A DNA stretch of 64,000 nucleotides from Niallia alba (GCF_012933555.1 NZ_JABBPK010000001.1:2954001-3018000), one strand, 5' to 3'. Positions 45,889 through 56,211 are shown, counted from the first letter of the stretch. Numbers and translations: made by a program. The notes: generated from the letters alone by a model not told the origin.

Positions 45889-46141
45889 AGCTATCTCCTC
45901 CTTCCTCAATTATAGGAATGTTTTTCCAACGCTCCGTTTCTATCGTATTATTATTAAGAATTTTTGTAAAGATATCGCAATAATAATTTTTCTAATAATT
46001 TAAATGATAATCCAACAAAACTAGACAAAGGTCGTCAAAGGATTTTTTTTGTCTATCTAGAAATTTATACATACAAGTCTTTTAAACGTCCTTCTAGCCA
46101 ATGGTTTAGTATCAATTATTTATTATTGAGGGGTGTATAAA

Positions 46142-46729
46142 ATGTTAAGTGTACAAACAAAAGAACTTTCTATTAAAGAAGAAAAATTATTAAGTGTGAA
46201 AGAAGCGGCAGAATATATTGAAGAAGGTCCTGGGGTTGTACGAAACTGGTTACGAGAATTAAAAACGCTCATTCCCGTCGTTATTGGCGAAAATGGCTAT
46301 CGATATTTTGACCAAAAAAGCTTGGATATTTTAGTCAAAGTAAAACAAATGCGTAATGAAAAACAAATGTCTCTAAGACAAATTGAAGATGAGCTTACAA
46401 GTCCTGTTCCCGCCTCTATCCCAATTGCCACGGATGCCACGGAAAAAATTCTTCAGGATTTACAAACAATCAAAGAAGAATTGGAACTTCAAAAAAATTT
46501 CAATCAAGTTTTAGTCCAGCAATTAAAAAAGCAACAGGAACATATTGAACGTCAGCAGGAACATATTGAAAGCCAAGAAAAACAAATTGCATTTTTAGAA
46601 AATCCAGTAGTTCTAGAAGGAAAAGAAGAAAATCTAGCTAAATCGAGAAAAACGAAACAATCAATAGTGAGTGAAAAAGAAACAAAGCAGAAAAAAAGCG
46701 GCTTTATTCGCCTTTTCTCCTATCGTTAA
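46142..46729 (+). CDS. MerR-like helix-turn-helix protein with C-terminal coiled coil (RacA/DUF3967-like)
   Basis: 195 residues from the ATG at 46142 with GAGGGG upstream. N-terminal winged helix: LLSVKEAAEYIEEGPGVVRNWL (recognition helix) and GYRYFDQKSLDILVKVKQM. A long coiled coil (about 105-160) with repeated QQEHIERQQEHIESQEKQ follows, and a basic tail FIRLFSYR at the end. This layout is shared by RacA-like and DUF3967 proteins that bind DNA and bridge to membrane or chromosome partners. Role here unknown. Confidence 0.75.
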   Translation: MLSVQTKELSIKEEKLLSVKEAAEYIEEGPGVVRNWLRELKTLIPVVIGENGYRYFDQKSLDILVKVKQMRNEKQMSLRQIEDELTSPVPASIPIATDATEKILQDLQTIKEELELQKNFNQVLVQQLKKQQEHIERQQEHIESQEKQIAFLENPVVLEGKEENLAKSRKTKQSIVSEKETKQKKSGFIRLFSYR

Positions 46730-46736
46730 TGGTTTT

Positions 46737-46807
46737 AAAAAAGGGAATCTAGTATCATTTTTAGTGAAATAAGCTTGTTCACTAAAAATGATTAGACTCC
46801 CTTTTTA
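46737..46807. terminator. Strong bidirectional terminator
   Basis: About 29-bp stem with few mismatches (AAAAAGGGAATCTAGTATCA … CTCCCTTTTT), flanked by A/T tracts, between convergent genes. Confidence 0.9.
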
Positions 46808-46809
46808 TA

Positions 46810-47289
46810 TTAGTTCAATAGCTTTTCGATATCCTTTATTATTTCTGAAGGCTTCGTACTTGGTGCATACCGTTCGTGCACTTTTCCATTTTGATCAATT
46901 AGAAACTTTGTAAAATTCCATTTAATCGCTTTTACACCTAATGCTCCAGGTGCTTCTTTTGTTAAAAATTGATATAGTGGATCTGCCTCTTTGCCATTTA
47001 CATCAACTTTTGCAAACATCGGAAAGGTTACACCAAAGTTTATTTCACAAAATGTTTTAATCTCTTCATTTGTTCCAGGATCTTGATTCATAAACTGATT
47101 GCTCGGGAAACCCAACACGGAAAAGCCCTTTTCTTTATATGCTTGATACAGCTCCTGCAATTCTTTAAATTGGGGAGTGAACCCGCATTTACTTGCTGTA
47201 TTTACAATTAATAAGACTTTTCCTTTATAATCACTTAATGAGCGCAATTCTCCATCCATCGTTTTTACTTCGAAATCATAAATGCTCAT
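46810..47289 (-). CDS. bsaA: Glutathione peroxidase-family thiol peroxidase
   Basis: 159 residues. Catalytic Cys in [18 protein letters not shown], with GFPSNQF (Gln) and [10 protein letters not shown] (Trp) of the GPx tetrad. Firmicute members use thioredoxin rather than glutathione. Position after ypgQ agrees with B. subtilis bsaA/gpo. 12 bp after the next upstream gene, so probably co-transcribed. Confidence 0.95.
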   Translation of the reverse strand: MSIYDFEVKTMDGELRSLSDYKGKVLLIVNTASKCGFTPQFKELQELYQAYKEKGFSVLGFPSNQFMNQDPGTNEEIKTFCEINFGVTFPMFAKVDVNGKEADPLYQFLTKEAPGALGVKAIKWNFTKFLIDQNGKVHERYAPSTKPSEIIKDIEKLLN

Positions 47290-47301
47290 ACAACATTCTC
47301 C

Positions 47302-47838
47302 TTATACAGTTAATAATGAATCATGAGATTGCAACGAATGTAACGTTTTTTCCATAAATTCCATCATGGTTATCATATCATCAATCTGTTCTTCTGTAAT
47401 TAAGCGTTTAAAATCAATGGTAATATGATTATGGACAATATCATCAGAATCAAGGGGATAGAAACTAACTTCTTGGATGATCTTCATGTCCTTGCCCCAA
47501 ATATCTTCTAATGTATGCTGTAACAGTGTATAAATCTCTGTGTCCTTTTTATGTTTTAAAAATAGATGAATATAGATGGAAGCACCAATTAAACTTTTCT
47601 TATTTTTAGTAGCTAAAAGTTCTGCCGATAAATTATGTAAATCAGCAAATAATTCAAACATTACTTTTGCATTTTGTTGATTTTTCAATCGAAATGTTAT
47701 TGTATACTTCCTTGCGAGTTTACTACTGTTAAATAAATCATTACGATCTAGGACGATGATATCCCCATCCAAATCGCGGTCATAAATAAGACCTTCCATC
47801 ACTGTTCTCATATTTTCAAAGGCAGTGGGATCAAACAT
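47302..47838 (-). CDS. Conserved hypothetical protein, 178 residues
   Basis: No signal or membrane segment. α/β composition; blocks are DGDIIVLDRNDLFNSSKLARKY and MFELFADLHNLSAELLATKNKKSLIGASIYIHLFL, with an acidic C-terminus. Upstream of bsaA by 12 bp on the same strand. No family recognised. Confidence 0.65.
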   Translation of the reverse strand: MFDPTAFENMRTVMEGLIYDRDLDGDIIVLDRNDLFNSSKLARKYTITFRLKNQQNAKVMFELFADLHNLSAELLATKNKKSLIGASIYIHLFLKHKKDTEIYTLLQHTLEDIWGKDMKIIQEVSFYPLDSDDIVHNHITIDFKRLITEEQIDDMITMMEFMEKTLHSLQSHDSLLTV

Positions 47839-47887
47839 TCTTTTTTCTCCTTTGCTTTTTCCTATTGAAAGAATACCGATCTTTTAG

Positions 47888-48108
47888 AAAGGCTGTTTTC
47901 GTAAAGTTTGTTGCGATTACCCACAGCCGGAATACACTTCGCTTTCCGTGGGGGTGGGGCTCGCGCTGAGTCTCCTCAGCTTCGCCTCCGGGGTCTCAGG
48001 CTGTCTCGCTAATCCCCGTGGCGTCTTCGTATATTCCGGCTGCTCCATTTTTCCAACTAATTCTTTTTTTCTATTGAAAAAACAACAATCCTTTAGAAAA
48101 CAGGCTGC
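47888..48108. repeat. Inverted-end repeat element (E-type), copy 2
   Basis: Left end AAGGCTGTTTTCGTAAAGTT and right end CAACAATCCTTTAGAAAACA are inverted with a few mismatches. The body contains AGCCGGAATACACTTCGCTT and ends near its complement CGTATATTCCGGCTGC, so it can fold over its whole length. Confidence 0.7.
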
Positions 48109-48113
48109 CTATA

Positions 48114-48182
48114 AAAGCGCAAGCCTTTTACTTACATATAAAAGAAATCTCTTACATTGTGGGTATATAATCCTTGCGCTTT
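48114..48182 (-). terminator. Possible terminator of fhs
   Basis: AAAGCGCAAG and CTTGCGCTTT form a perfect 10-bp stem with a 49-nt spacer, starting 13 bp past the fhs stop. The T-tract is weak. Confidence 0.4.
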
Positions 48183-48194
48183 ACTTTGACTATT

Positions 48195-49883
48195 TTAAAA
48201 TAATCCTACCGCTTTTCCATCTTCATCAACGTCCATGTTTAAAGCAGCTGGTTTTTTTGGTAAACCAGGCATTGTCATGACATCTCCAGTAAGGGCTACG
48301 AGAAATCCTGCGCCAATAGAAGGCTTAAACTCACGAATCGTAATCGAAAACCCTTCTGGTCTGCCGATTAATGACGGTTCATCAGATAAGGAGTATTGTG
48401 TCTTCGCCATGCAAATAGGGAGATTACCCCAGCCGAATTTTTCAAAGTCAGCAATTTGTTTCTTTGCTTTAGAAGAATATTCCACTCTATTCGCTCCATA
48501 AATTTTGGTGGCAATCGCAAGAATCTTTTCTTCTATTGTGGATTCAAGAGAATATAAGTTTTGGAATGTATGTTCGTTCTTTTCCAAAATAGCTAATATC
48601 TTTTGAGCAAGTTCTAAGCCACCTTCTCCACCTTTTTCCCATACTTCTGTTAAAGCAACGGGAATGTTTGCTTGTTCACATAGCTCTTTCAACACGTTAA
48701 TTTCTGATTCTGTATCTGTTATAAATTTATTAATGGCTACAACAAATGGTAAGCCGAATTCCTTAATACTCTCCACATGCTTCTGCAGGTTTGCAAAACC
48801 AGTTCGAAGTGCTTCGGTATTTTCCATGGCAAGTTCTTGTTTAGAAACTCCTCCATGCATTTTTAACGCTCGAATCGTTGCAACTATCACAACAATTTCA
48901 GGATTTATCTCTTTATTTCTCGACTTAATATTTAAAAATTTCTCTGCCCCTAAATCTGCTCCAAATCCAGCTTCTGTTACTACATAATCTCCTAATTTTA
49001 CCGCAGCAGTTGTCGCAATAACACTATTGCAGCCATGGGCAATATTCGCAAATGGACCACCATGAATAATAGCTGGAGAATGTTCGATCGTTTGAACTAA
49101 ATTTGGTTTAATTGCATCTTTAAGTAGTAAAGTAAGTGCTCCTTCAACTTTCAAATCTCCAACTGTCACAGGAGCTTTATCTATATTATAGGCAACGACC
49201 ATTCGTGATAATCGAGTTTTTAAATCATTAATATCGGATGCCAAACATAATACGGCCATAATTTCAGAAGCAACGGTAATGTCAAAGCCATCTTCCCTTG
49301 GTACTCCTTGTAATGGACCACCTAACCCGATAACTACTTTTCTTAGAGCCCGGTCGTTTAAATCCACAGCTCTTTTCCATACGATTCTGCGCTGATCAAT
49401 ACGGCATTCATTCCCTTGGTGAATATGGTTATCTATTAAAGCTGCTAAAGCATTATTTGCCGTTGTAATGGCATGAAGATCTCCAGTGAAATGCAGGTTT
49501 ATATCCTCCATTGGAAGCACTTGTGCCTTTCCGCCACCAGCTGCTCCTCCTTTTATGCCCATTGTTGGACCTAAGGAAGGTTCTCTCATCGCAATAACTG
49601 CTTTTTTATGTAATTTATTCAATGCATCACCTAAACCAACTGTAACGGTCGATTTCCCTTCTCCTGCGGGAGTTGGGTTAATAGCTGTCACAAGGATAAG
49701 TTTACCTGCTTTATTCTTTTTCAAAGTATTTAATGTATCTGCAGAAATTTTCGCTTTATATTTTCCATATAATTCAATATCATCGTCTGATAAGCCAAGT
49801 TTCTCGGCAATATGTATAATTGGTTTCATTACTGCTTGTTGAGCAATTTCGATGTCAGATTTCATTTTCGTCTTTACCTCCAT
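48195..49883 (-). CDS. fhs: Formate–tetrahydrofolate ligase
   Basis: 562 residues, the usual length. ATP-binding loop [18 protein letters not shown], folate-region [35 protein letters not shown] and the C-terminal signature [20 protein letters not shown]. It forms 10-formyl-THF from formate, THF and ATP, feeding purine and fMet synthesis. GGAGG site at the ATG. Monocistronic. Confidence 0.97.
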   Translation of the reverse strand: MEVKTKMKSDIEIAQQAVMKPIIHIAEKLGLSDDDIELYGKYKAKISADTLNTLKKNKAGKLILVTAINPTPAGEGKSTVTVGLGDALNKLHKKAVIAMREPSLGPTMGIKGGAAGGGKAQVLPMEDINLHFTGDLHAITTANNALAALIDNHIHQGNECRIDQRRIVWKRAVDLNDRALRKVVIGLGGPLQGVPREDGFDITVASEIMAVLCLASDINDLKTRLSRMVVAYNIDKAPVTVGDLKVEGALTLLLKDAIKPNLVQTIEHSPAIIHGGPFANIAHGCNSVIATTAAVKLGDYVVTEAGFGADLGAEKFLNIKSRNKEINPEIVVIVATIRALKMHGGVSKQELAMENTEALRTGFANLQKHVESIKEFGLPFVVAINKFITDTESEINVLKELCEQANIPVALTEVWEKGGEGGLELAQKILAILEKNEHTFQNLYSLESTIEEKILAIATKIYGANRVEYSSKAKKQIADFEKFGWGNLPICMAKTQYSLSDEPSLIGRPEGFSITIREFKPSIGAGFLVALTGDVMTMPGLPKKPAALNMDVDEDGKAVGLF

Positions 49884-50031
49884 GATTTTCCTCCTGCAAT
49901 TTCAACCTTCAATTAGTATTGTACAATAAAAGAGGCGTTATAAGTACACGTTTCGACAAAATCCTTCTACGCTCTCTTCAATTAGTTCCCAATCCTTATT
50001 TATTTCTACTAGCAATCTCCTTATAATTTTC

Positions 50032-50180
50032 TATAAAGTGAAACTTCCAACAGTTGGGGTTTTTCCTTCTTCCCCCACTGATGATTAGTTGAACCAATCG
50101 AGGCTTTACGGACAGTTAATCACACCAAACTTCCTCGTATTCTCGTAAGCTTATGGTTGAGTCTCACTGTCCGTTAAGAG
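50032..50180. repeat. R1 repeat, copy 6, proximal part (split)
   Basis: R1 from TAAAGTGAAACTTCCAACAG to CTGTCCGTTAAGAG, where it is cut by the miniature transposon. The tail resumes at 50403. Confidence 0.85.
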
Positions 50181-50402
50181 GAGGCCACTGAAAAAGTCTT
50201 TTTTTTCGTGTGAAATGAAGAGCAAGCATATTTGAAAGTGAAAATAAGGTTGGTTTGGAGAGGCGTCCGCTCGACTCCTATGGGAGGCTTGGCACTCGCC
50301 CCATGGAAAGCGAGCGGATGCCTCGGAAAACAAATCCATCATCTTATGTTTAAAAAGTGGCTATTGTCCATCATCATTACTAGCCAGTTTTTCAGTGCCC
50401 TC
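50181..50402. mobile_element. Miniature inverted-repeat transposon M1, copy 2 (222 bp), nested in R1
   Basis: Ends GAGGCCACTGAAAAA and complement GAGGGCACTGAAAAA (one mismatch), flanked by 9-bp duplications CGTTAAGAG (50172-50180, 50403-50411). The interior matches 37106-37304 in reverse. An insertion inside a known repeat fixes the element borders exactly. Confidence 0.92.
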
Positions 50403-50422
50403 CGTTAAGAGTGGGATAAAAT
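50403..50422. repeat. R1 repeat, copy 6, distal tail
   Basis: CGTTAAGAGTGGGATAAAAT: the duplicated 9-bp target followed by the usual R1 end. Confidence 0.85.
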
Positions 50423-50652
50423 AATCTATCTTTTCTAAAATTCAAAACATTATGATTGCGACATATTCAAATCAAATTTATAATAAGCTATGTTGAAGAA
50501 AGTGCCATGATAAAGAAACATTCCATTTGATAACTTTTAAGATATTCGGTTATTTCTAAGAAAAACGACCGTATATCTTTGTGTAACACTACTATTTCCA
50601 TCATAGAAATACATTATAAGATGATTCTATCTTTAGGAGGAGAAATACCTAT

Positions 50653-51561
50653 ATGCCAATAAAAATTCCTCATCTCTTACCAGCACGTGAAATACTAGAA
50701 GATGAAAATATCTTTGTAATGGAAGAAGGTCGGGCAAAAGCACAAGATATCCGACCATTAAACATATTAATATTAAACCTAATGCCCCAAAAAGAAAAAA
50801 CAGAGGTACAAATCTTACGCTTGCTTGGGAATACCCCTTTACAAGTAAATATATCCTTTTTAAGAACAGCATCTTACGAATCAAAGAATACAAGTCCATA
50901 CCATTTGGAACAATTTTATCGTAACTTTGAAGCAATAAAAACAAATAAATACGACGGGATGATTATTACAGGTGCGCCTGTAGAATTAATGAGCTTTGAA
51001 GAAGTTGATTATTGGGAAGAATTAACGAAAATAATGGAATGGTCTAAAACAAATGTTACATCTACTCTTCATATTTGTTGGGGAGCACAAGCAGCTCTCT
51101 ACCATCATTTTGGGATTAATAAGTATCAGTTAGATCAAAAATGTTACGGAATTTATTCCCACTCTGTATTAAATCCGTCGGATAAGTTAATGCGTGGGTT
51201 TGATGACAGCTTTTTAGCCCCTCACTCAAGGCATACAAATGTATCAATTGAAGAAATTAAAGCCCATTCGAACCTAGAGCTATTATCTGCCTCAGATGAT
51301 GCTGGCGCATTTATCATCAGTGCAAATAAAGGAAAACAAATCATGATTACAGGTCATTTAGAATACGATTCTTGTACACTAGCGGAGGAATATAAACGAG
51401 ATAAAGATAAAGGATTAAATATTCATCTTCCATTACGTTATTTCCCAAATAACAATCCAGGTATGAAGCCGTTAAACAGTTGGCGTTCTCATGCTCATTT
51501 ATTATTTTCCAACTGGCTAAATTATTATGTCTATCAAGAAACACCTTACGAGTGGAAATAA
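50653..51561 (+). CDS. metA: Homoserine O-acetyltransferase MetA
   Basis: 302 residues. Motifs: [38 protein letters not shown] (catalytic Cys) and MITGHLEYD (catalytic His and Glu). In this family the residue after APV decides the acyl donor: Glu (here APVE) goes with acetyl-CoA and Gly (E. coli APLG) with succinyl-CoA, so an acetyltransferase is expected. First step of methionine synthesis from homoserine. No S-box or T-box was seen in its 230-bp leader after the R1/M1 repeats. Confidence 0.95.
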   Translation: MPIKIPHLLPAREILEDENIFVMEEGRAKAQDIRPLNILILNLMPQKEKTEVQILRLLGNTPLQVNISFLRTASYESKNTSPYHLEQFYRNFEAIKTNKYDGMIITGAPVELMSFEEVDYWEELTKIMEWSKTNVTSTLHICWGAQAALYHHFGINKYQLDQKCYGIYSHSVLNPSDKLMRGFDDSFLAPHSRHTNVSIEEIKAHSNLELLSASDDAGAFIISANKGKQIMITGHLEYDSCTLAEEYKRDKDKGLNIHLPLRYFPNNNPGMKPLNSWRSHAHLLFSNWLNYYVYQETPYEWK

Positions 51562-51582
51562 TACTATTAACTTATCAAGTTA

Positions 51583-51627
51583 AAAGGAAAGAAAATACTG
51601 CCTAACAGGCAATACTTTCTTTCCTTT
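51583..51627 (+). terminator. Terminator of metA
   Basis: AAAGGAAAGAAAATACTGCCT and its near-complement form a ~21-bp stem with a 3-nt loop. Confidence 0.9.
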
Positions 51628-51649
51628 ACAATTTAATTTGATGCACAAC

Positions 51650-52354
51650 TTAGCCATTATTGCCGCCACCATTGGAAAAATACACTTCTTCAAATGGCTG
51701 AATCACGACAAAGCCTTCTCCCGAAAATTTCATTTGAATGGATTCTCCGCTACCTCTACCAAAAAAAGTTTTAAGGGTTATGTCTGTTACAAATTCTGGC
51801 TGTAGGTTTCCCGACCACGCAACTGTTGCATTAGGGTCTGTAAAAACTGGGTTATTTGGAGTAACTCTTAGTGTTAGTGGTTCATAGTGAGAAGTAATTG
51901 CAACCAAGCCACTTCCAGATAGATTGATATTAAATAAACCACCAGAAAGCATCCCTGCAATTCTCTTCATTAGCTTAATATCCCATTTAATCGATGGTTC
52001 AAAAGCAAGTAAATCATTACCGTTCACAAAGATAGAATCCCCATTTAAATGCAGGATGGAAATTTTCTTTCCTTGATCAGCCAAATAAAGCTTTCCATTG
52101 CCTTCTGCTTTCATAAGAGAGGCACCTTCGCCTGTTAATGCTTTCTTAAACATTTTTCCTAGTCCATGTTCCAAAATACCTTCCCTTGTAAATCGAATGT
52201 TTCCACGATAAGAAACCATACTTCCTGCTTTTGCCCATATTTGATTTGTTAAATTTATTTCGAGCATTCTCTCTGTTTCTAGTTCAAAAATTCCTTCATC
52301 CTTATCTTTTTGCTCTGTTTTTGTTAAGAACTCCTCTAATCCATATCTCCCCAT
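51650..52354 (-). CDS. AIM24-family protein
   Basis: 234 residues, β-rich with no signal. Typical blocks are WAKAGSMVSYRGNIRFTREG, GEGASLMKAEGNGKLYLADQG and a C-terminal Gly-rich segment (FGRGSGESIQMKFSGEGFVVIQP) ending SNGGGNNG. AIM24/TIGR00266 proteins form a β-barrel-like trimer; in yeast the homologue affects mitochondria, and the bacterial role is unknown. It lies between metA and mntR, where B. subtilis has ugtP. Confidence 0.88.
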   Translation of the reverse strand: MGRYGLEEFLTKTEQKDKDEGIFELETERMLEINLTNQIWAKAGSMVSYRGNIRFTREGILEHGLGKMFKKALTGEGASLMKAEGNGKLYLADQGKKISILHLNGDSIFVNGNDLLAFEPSIKWDIKLMKRIAGMLSGGLFNINLSGSGLVAITSHYEPLTLRVTPNNPVFTDPNATVAWSGNLQPEFVTDITLKTFFGRGSGESIQMKFSGEGFVVIQPFEEVYFSNGGGNNG

Positions 52355-52430
52355 ACTCTCACCTCTTTTAAATTGTTAATTTTAGGATATCATCTAGAAA
52401 CGGGAATGAAAATATAAATTTGGGGTAGAG

Positions 52431-52590
52431 ATAAAGTGAAACTTCCATCAGTAGGGATTTCCCTTCATCCCCCACTGATGGTTAGTTGAACCAAGGGGAC
52501 CTTTATGGACAGTTGATCTCCCTCCTATCTTCCTCGTATTTTCATAAGCTTACTGCAAGAGTCTTACTGTCCGTTAAGAGTGGGATAAAT
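52431..52590. repeat. R1 repeat, copy 7
   Basis: Near-consensus with substitutions in hairpin I (CAGTAGGGA against CCCCCACTG). Divergent intergenic region between AIM24 and DUF3892 genes. Confidence 0.88.
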
Positions 52591-52722
52591 ATATTTTCTA
52601 CGATTGCATAAAACACAAAAGTAAATAATGATAATTTTGAATATGTTTGTATATACTATTTCATATACATTAATTGCTAGGAATAAAATTTATATTTTTC
52701 ACGAGGAAAGGAGCTACTTTGT

Positions 52723-52935
52723 ATGGAAAAAATAATTGCAGTTGAAAGAAATCATCTAGGAGACATTATTAGTTTTAAAACCTCTAATGGAAGAGTAATC
52801 TCCTATCGCAAAGCACTACTGGATATCGAAACAGGCGTTATCGATGGAGTAGAAGTTGTTGAGAATGAAAGAAAGGAAGAAGATCTATCCTTTTCTATAA
52901 TTGATAACTTTGACAATTACCCCCCTATCTATTAA
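52723..52935 (+). CDS. DUF3892-family small protein
   Basis: 70 residues. Characteristic start IIAVERNHLGDIISFKTSNGRVISYRKAL, then IETGVIDGVEVV. AAAGGAG upstream. DUF3892 proteins are small β-rich proteins of unknown function in Bacillaceae. Confidence 0.8.
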   Translation: MEKIIAVERNHLGDIISFKTSNGRVISYRKALLDIETGVIDGVEVVENERKEEDLSFSIIDNFDNYPPIY

Positions 52936-52957
52936 TTGACTTTCTTCATTAACCAAT

Positions 52958-53028
52958 AAGGGCAATTCTCTGTAGGCGTCCATGCTACTGTTATGTTAAG
53001 TAGCACATACCTAGAGAGAATTGCCCTT
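52958..53028. terminator. Bidirectional terminator between DUF3892 gene and mntR
   Basis: AAGGGCAATTCTCT and AGAGAATTGCCCTT form a perfect 14-bp stem, with a further GCTACT/AGTAGC inner hairpin. Confidence 0.85.
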
Positions 53029-53031
53029 CCC

Positions 53032-53457
53032 TTATTCGATCGAATCGTTTTTTTGCTGAATTAACTTTAATTCTTTTGTATGTTCTGGGTTTTCCTCAAA
53101 AAATTGAACCAAATCTCCAATGCGATCAATCGAGTCCCAGCTTAAATGATGTTCAATTCCTTCCACATCTTCGTATATATTCTCTTCTTTGACACCAATA
53201 ATTCTTAATAATTGCTCTAATAGCTCATGTCTATAGACTAGTCGTTTCCCGATTTTTTTTCCTTTTGGCGTTAAAACCAAGCCTCTATATTTTTCATAAA
53301 CTAGATATTCATCCTTATCCAATTTCTGAACCATTTTTGTTACAGAGGAGGGATGTACAGATAAGCCTTCCGCAATATCTGATACTCGTGCATATCCTTT
53401 ATCTTCTATTAGGTTGTAAATGCGCTCAATATAGTCTTCCATACTAGGTGTCGGCAA
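53032..53457 (-). CDS. mntR: Manganese-responsive regulator MntR (DtxR family)
   Basis: 141 residues, close to B. subtilis MntR. N-terminal winged helix with [24 protein letters not shown], then [17 protein letters not shown] and [21 protein letters not shown], which hold the metal-binding Glu and His residues. It represses Mn2+ importers and activates exporters. A Mn-export role is known for some TerC proteins, so a regulatory link with the terC gene in this window is worth testing, though no MntR box was identified. Confidence 0.96.
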   Translation of the reverse strand: MPTPSMEDYIERIYNLIEDKGYARVSDIAEGLSVHPSSVTKMVQKLDKDEYLVYEKYRGLVLTPKGKKIGKRLVYRHELLEQLLRIIGVKEENIYEDVEGIEHHLSWDSIDRIGDLVQFFEENPEHTKELKLIQQKNDSIE

Positions 53458-53691
53458 TTCAACCCCTCCTTTACCAGGATTTCTCCTTTTTTTCTATTTT
53501 ATTCATTTATACTTGTCTATGTTATCTATGTATGTATAGTCTTTTTTAAACAAGAAAAAATACCCCTTAGAAAATTAAATTTTTTTAAGAAAACGTTTTA
53601 AAGTAAAGCAGTATGCACTATTTTCCTATAAATTTTATCTCTCTAAAAAAGGCGATGGATTAAAAGAATATGTCTTTTGCATTTTACTATA

Positions 53692-53753
53692 AAAAAAAAG
53701 GGGAAACAAGATTCTTTCAATCAAAAGCTTACCTTAAAGAGCTCTTGTTTCCT
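53692..53753 (-). terminator. Terminator of topB
   Basis: On the minus strand GGAAACAAGA pairs with TCTTGTTTCC and is followed by TTTTTTTTT. Confidence 0.8.
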
Positions 53754-53813
53754 TGTATAATTCAAAGCTACTTTATCATTCTATTTTAGCACTGAAACAA
53801 TTTCACAGCAAAA

Positions 53814-55964
53814 TTATTCAGAGAATTCCATTTTCCAGCTAAAATACTCATTGTCTTGATTCTTTTCATATTTCATTATGGCATCAAATTTATTCCCTTT
53901 TTTGCTTACTAATCCTTTAACGGGTGCTTTGCCATTTTTCAGTAATGCTTTAACCATTGTTTTCGTCGGTTTTTTCTTCATGGTTGCAAGAAATTTATCA
54001 TTTTTCCAAATTACGAACTTACAGCCATTTTTCCAATTGCTACAACCAAACCCTTTTTTTCCTTCAACAACAGCATGACCACAAAGGGGACATTTCCCTA
54101 ATACCTCTGTTGTTTGTTTGGTATAGGTTACTTCTTGAATAATGATTTCTTCTTCTTTCTTTATTGTTTCTACTGCGTTTGTCGTGAAGTTGTTAATAAT
54201 TTGCAAAAATTGCTGTTTGCTAAATTGCCCTTTTTCAATATCATAAAGTGCTTTTTCCAGCTTGCCTGTGAAATCTAAATTAAACAGATCTTTAATCGGA
54301 AAGATTTCAACGATTCTTCTTCCTAAATCGGTACAAACTAAATTCTTATTCTTTGCTTCAATATAGCCAATATCTTTTAATTTCTTTATCGTTTCTGCTC
54401 GAGTGGCTGGCGTTCCTATACTGAAACCACTTAAGATAGACAAAACATCCTCTTCTTTTTCTGCGTCAAAGTTTTTCCCACACGTTTCCATTAATCGAAG
54501 CAATGTCTTTTCCGTATGCTCTTTTGGAGGCTGGGTAGTATGTGTGGTCGTTGTTGCTTCACTTGTAAATACTTCTTCTTGCAACTGAACCAATGGAAGC
54601 ATGACATCTTTCGATTGAATTTTTTCAATCTTTTTCCAGCCTTCCACTAATTGGACTTTCCCCTTCGTTATAAAGCTGCCCTTTAGTTCTACTTGATTCA
54701 TGCTCGTAATAATTTTTGTTTCTTCTACTTCAGCAACCGGCATAAACTGCATTAATAATCGGTTTTTTATTGCTTCATATACTTGTTCTTCCTCTTGACT
54801 TAATCGTTTTGGTAGCACATACGTTGGAATAATCGCACTATGACTCTCCACTTTTTTATTATCAAAAATTCGTTTGGATGGAAAAAATTTAATTTCCTCT
54901 TTGAAAGGCAAACTGTCAGCAAGGAGATTTACTACTTTCTCTGTTTTCGAAATCAAACTTTCTTCTAGTGCAATACTTGCTGTTCTTGGATACGTAATAT
55001 ACTTTTTTTCATAAAGACTTTGTGCAACCTTTAATACTTTATCTGCTGTCCAGCCTTTATATTTACTAGTTATATAGCCTTGAAGATTGGAAAGATTAAA
55101 TAAGAAGGGTGGATATTCCTTTTTTTTCTGTACTTTTTTTTCGGTTACAATCGCTGTTTTGCCCTTAATTTTTTCCTCTAAATCTTTTAAATAATGTTCC
55201 TCTTTAAATTTTTCTTCTTTATTTTCTAAATAGGTACCTATATAATTGCTTCCATTTTCAGTTAAAAACATGGCTTGTAGTTTATAATAATTTTCTGGTA
55301 CAAAGGTCTCAATTTCTTTATCACGATCATAAATGATTTTTAGTGTTGGAAGTAAAACTCTTCCAATATTTAAAGCTTTCCCTTTGCCCTTTTGATATTT
55401 TAAAGTGGCAACAGATGTTAAGTTAATGCCAATTAACCAATCAGCCCATTGTCTGCTAACTCCTGCATCTTGAAGAGGACGCAATTCTTTATTGGAACGA
55501 AGATTATCTAAGCCGTTTAATACCTCTTTAGGCGTCCATTCCTTCAATAGTAAACGATAGACTTCTTTTTCTGTTCTTAAATTATAAATAATACTGTCCC
55601 CGATAAGCTGCCCTTCTCGATCATAGTCACAAGCAGAAATAATTGTATCTACATCTGGCCTTTTCATCAGTCTATGTATTATTTTAAGCTGTTTCTCAGC
55701 ACCACGGTCCGGTTTATCTCTATTTTTTGGATCGGACTTGACTTTGTATTGAAATTTAGTAGGGACAAATGGAAAATTTTCTAGTTTCCATGTAGACATT
55801 TTTTCATCATAGTCCTTTGCATCATTCAATTGTAACAAATGACCAAAAGCCCATGTTACTATATAGCCATTTCCTTCAAAATAGCCATCTTGTCTATTTT
55901 TTATTTTTAAAGCATCTGCAATATTTTTCGATACAGATGGTTTTTCTGCTAATATTAATTTCAT
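53814..55964 (-). CDS. topB: DNA topoisomerase III
   Basis: 716 residues. N-terminal TOPRIM domain (LILAEKPSVSKNIADAL, SACDYDREGQLIGD), active-site tyrosine in YITYPRTAS (about residue 310) and a C-terminal zinc-finger-like region (GKCPLCGHAVVEGKKGFGCSNW). It relaxes and decatenates DNA. Monocistronic. Confidence 0.96.
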   Translation of the reverse strand: MKLILAEKPSVSKNIADALKIKNRQDGYFEGNGYIVTWAFGHLLQLNDAKDYDEKMSTWKLENFPFVPTKFQYKVKSDPKNRDKPDRGAEKQLKIIHRLMKRPDVDTIISACDYDREGQLIGDSIIYNLRTEKEVYRLLLKEWTPKEVLNGLDNLRSNKELRPLQDAGVSRQWADWLIGINLTSVATLKYQKGKGKALNIGRVLLPTLKIIYDRDKEIETFVPENYYKLQAMFLTENGSNYIGTYLENKEEKFKEEHYLKDLEEKIKGKTAIVTEKKVQKKKEYPPFLFNLSNLQGYITSKYKGWTADKVLKVAQSLYEKKYITYPRTASIALEESLISKTEKVVNLLADSLPFKEEIKFFPSKRIFDNKKVESHSAIIPTYVLPKRLSQEEEQVYEAIKNRLLMQFMPVAEVEETKIITSMNQVELKGSFITKGKVQLVEGWKKIEKIQSKDVMLPLVQLQEEVFTSEATTTTHTTQPPKEHTEKTLLRLMETCGKNFDAEKEEDVLSILSGFSIGTPATRAETIKKLKDIGYIEAKNKNLVCTDLGRRIVEIFPIKDLFNLDFTGKLEKALYDIEKGQFSKQQFLQIINNFTTNAVETIKKEEEIIIQEVTYTKQTTEVLGKCPLCGHAVVEGKKGFGCSNWKNGCKFVIWKNDKFLATMKKKPTKTMVKALLKNGKAPVKGLVSKKGNKFDAIMKYEKNQDNEYFSWKMEFSE

Positions 55965-56171
55965 CTATATCACCTTTTTTCACAACTAATATTCATCCTA
56001 TTTTTATACAAAATAATATTATAATCGTTATAAAGCTAATTGTATAGAATGGGGAAAAACGGTTAAAATGCAACTGGGGTAGTTTTGAAAGTTTAGTTTT
56101 TAAAGGGTATATTCCTTTTTTAATATGTTAATAGCAAACAAAGAAGTAATCAGTATGGGGAATAAGGAAAT

Positions 56172-56211
56172 ATCGACCGAGACTTTTCTTTTCATTTAAG
56201 TCCCAGTCGAT
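56172..56211 (-). terminator. Terminator of the FUSC-like gene
   Basis: ATCGACTGGGACTT on the minus strand pairs with AAGTCTCGGTCGAT. Confidence 0.75.

Noticed and set aside
47948-48280. 110-codon plus-strand frame after the 178-residue gene
   Set aside because: It is composed of E-type repeat and antisense fhs sequence.
50151-50342. Minus-strand frame inside repeat copy 6 and M1
   Set aside because: It runs across the junction of two repeat elements, so it is an accident of the insertion.
50423-50652. S-box (SAM riboswitch) or T-box in front of metA
   Set aside because: No conserved box sequences or terminator pair were found in the leader.
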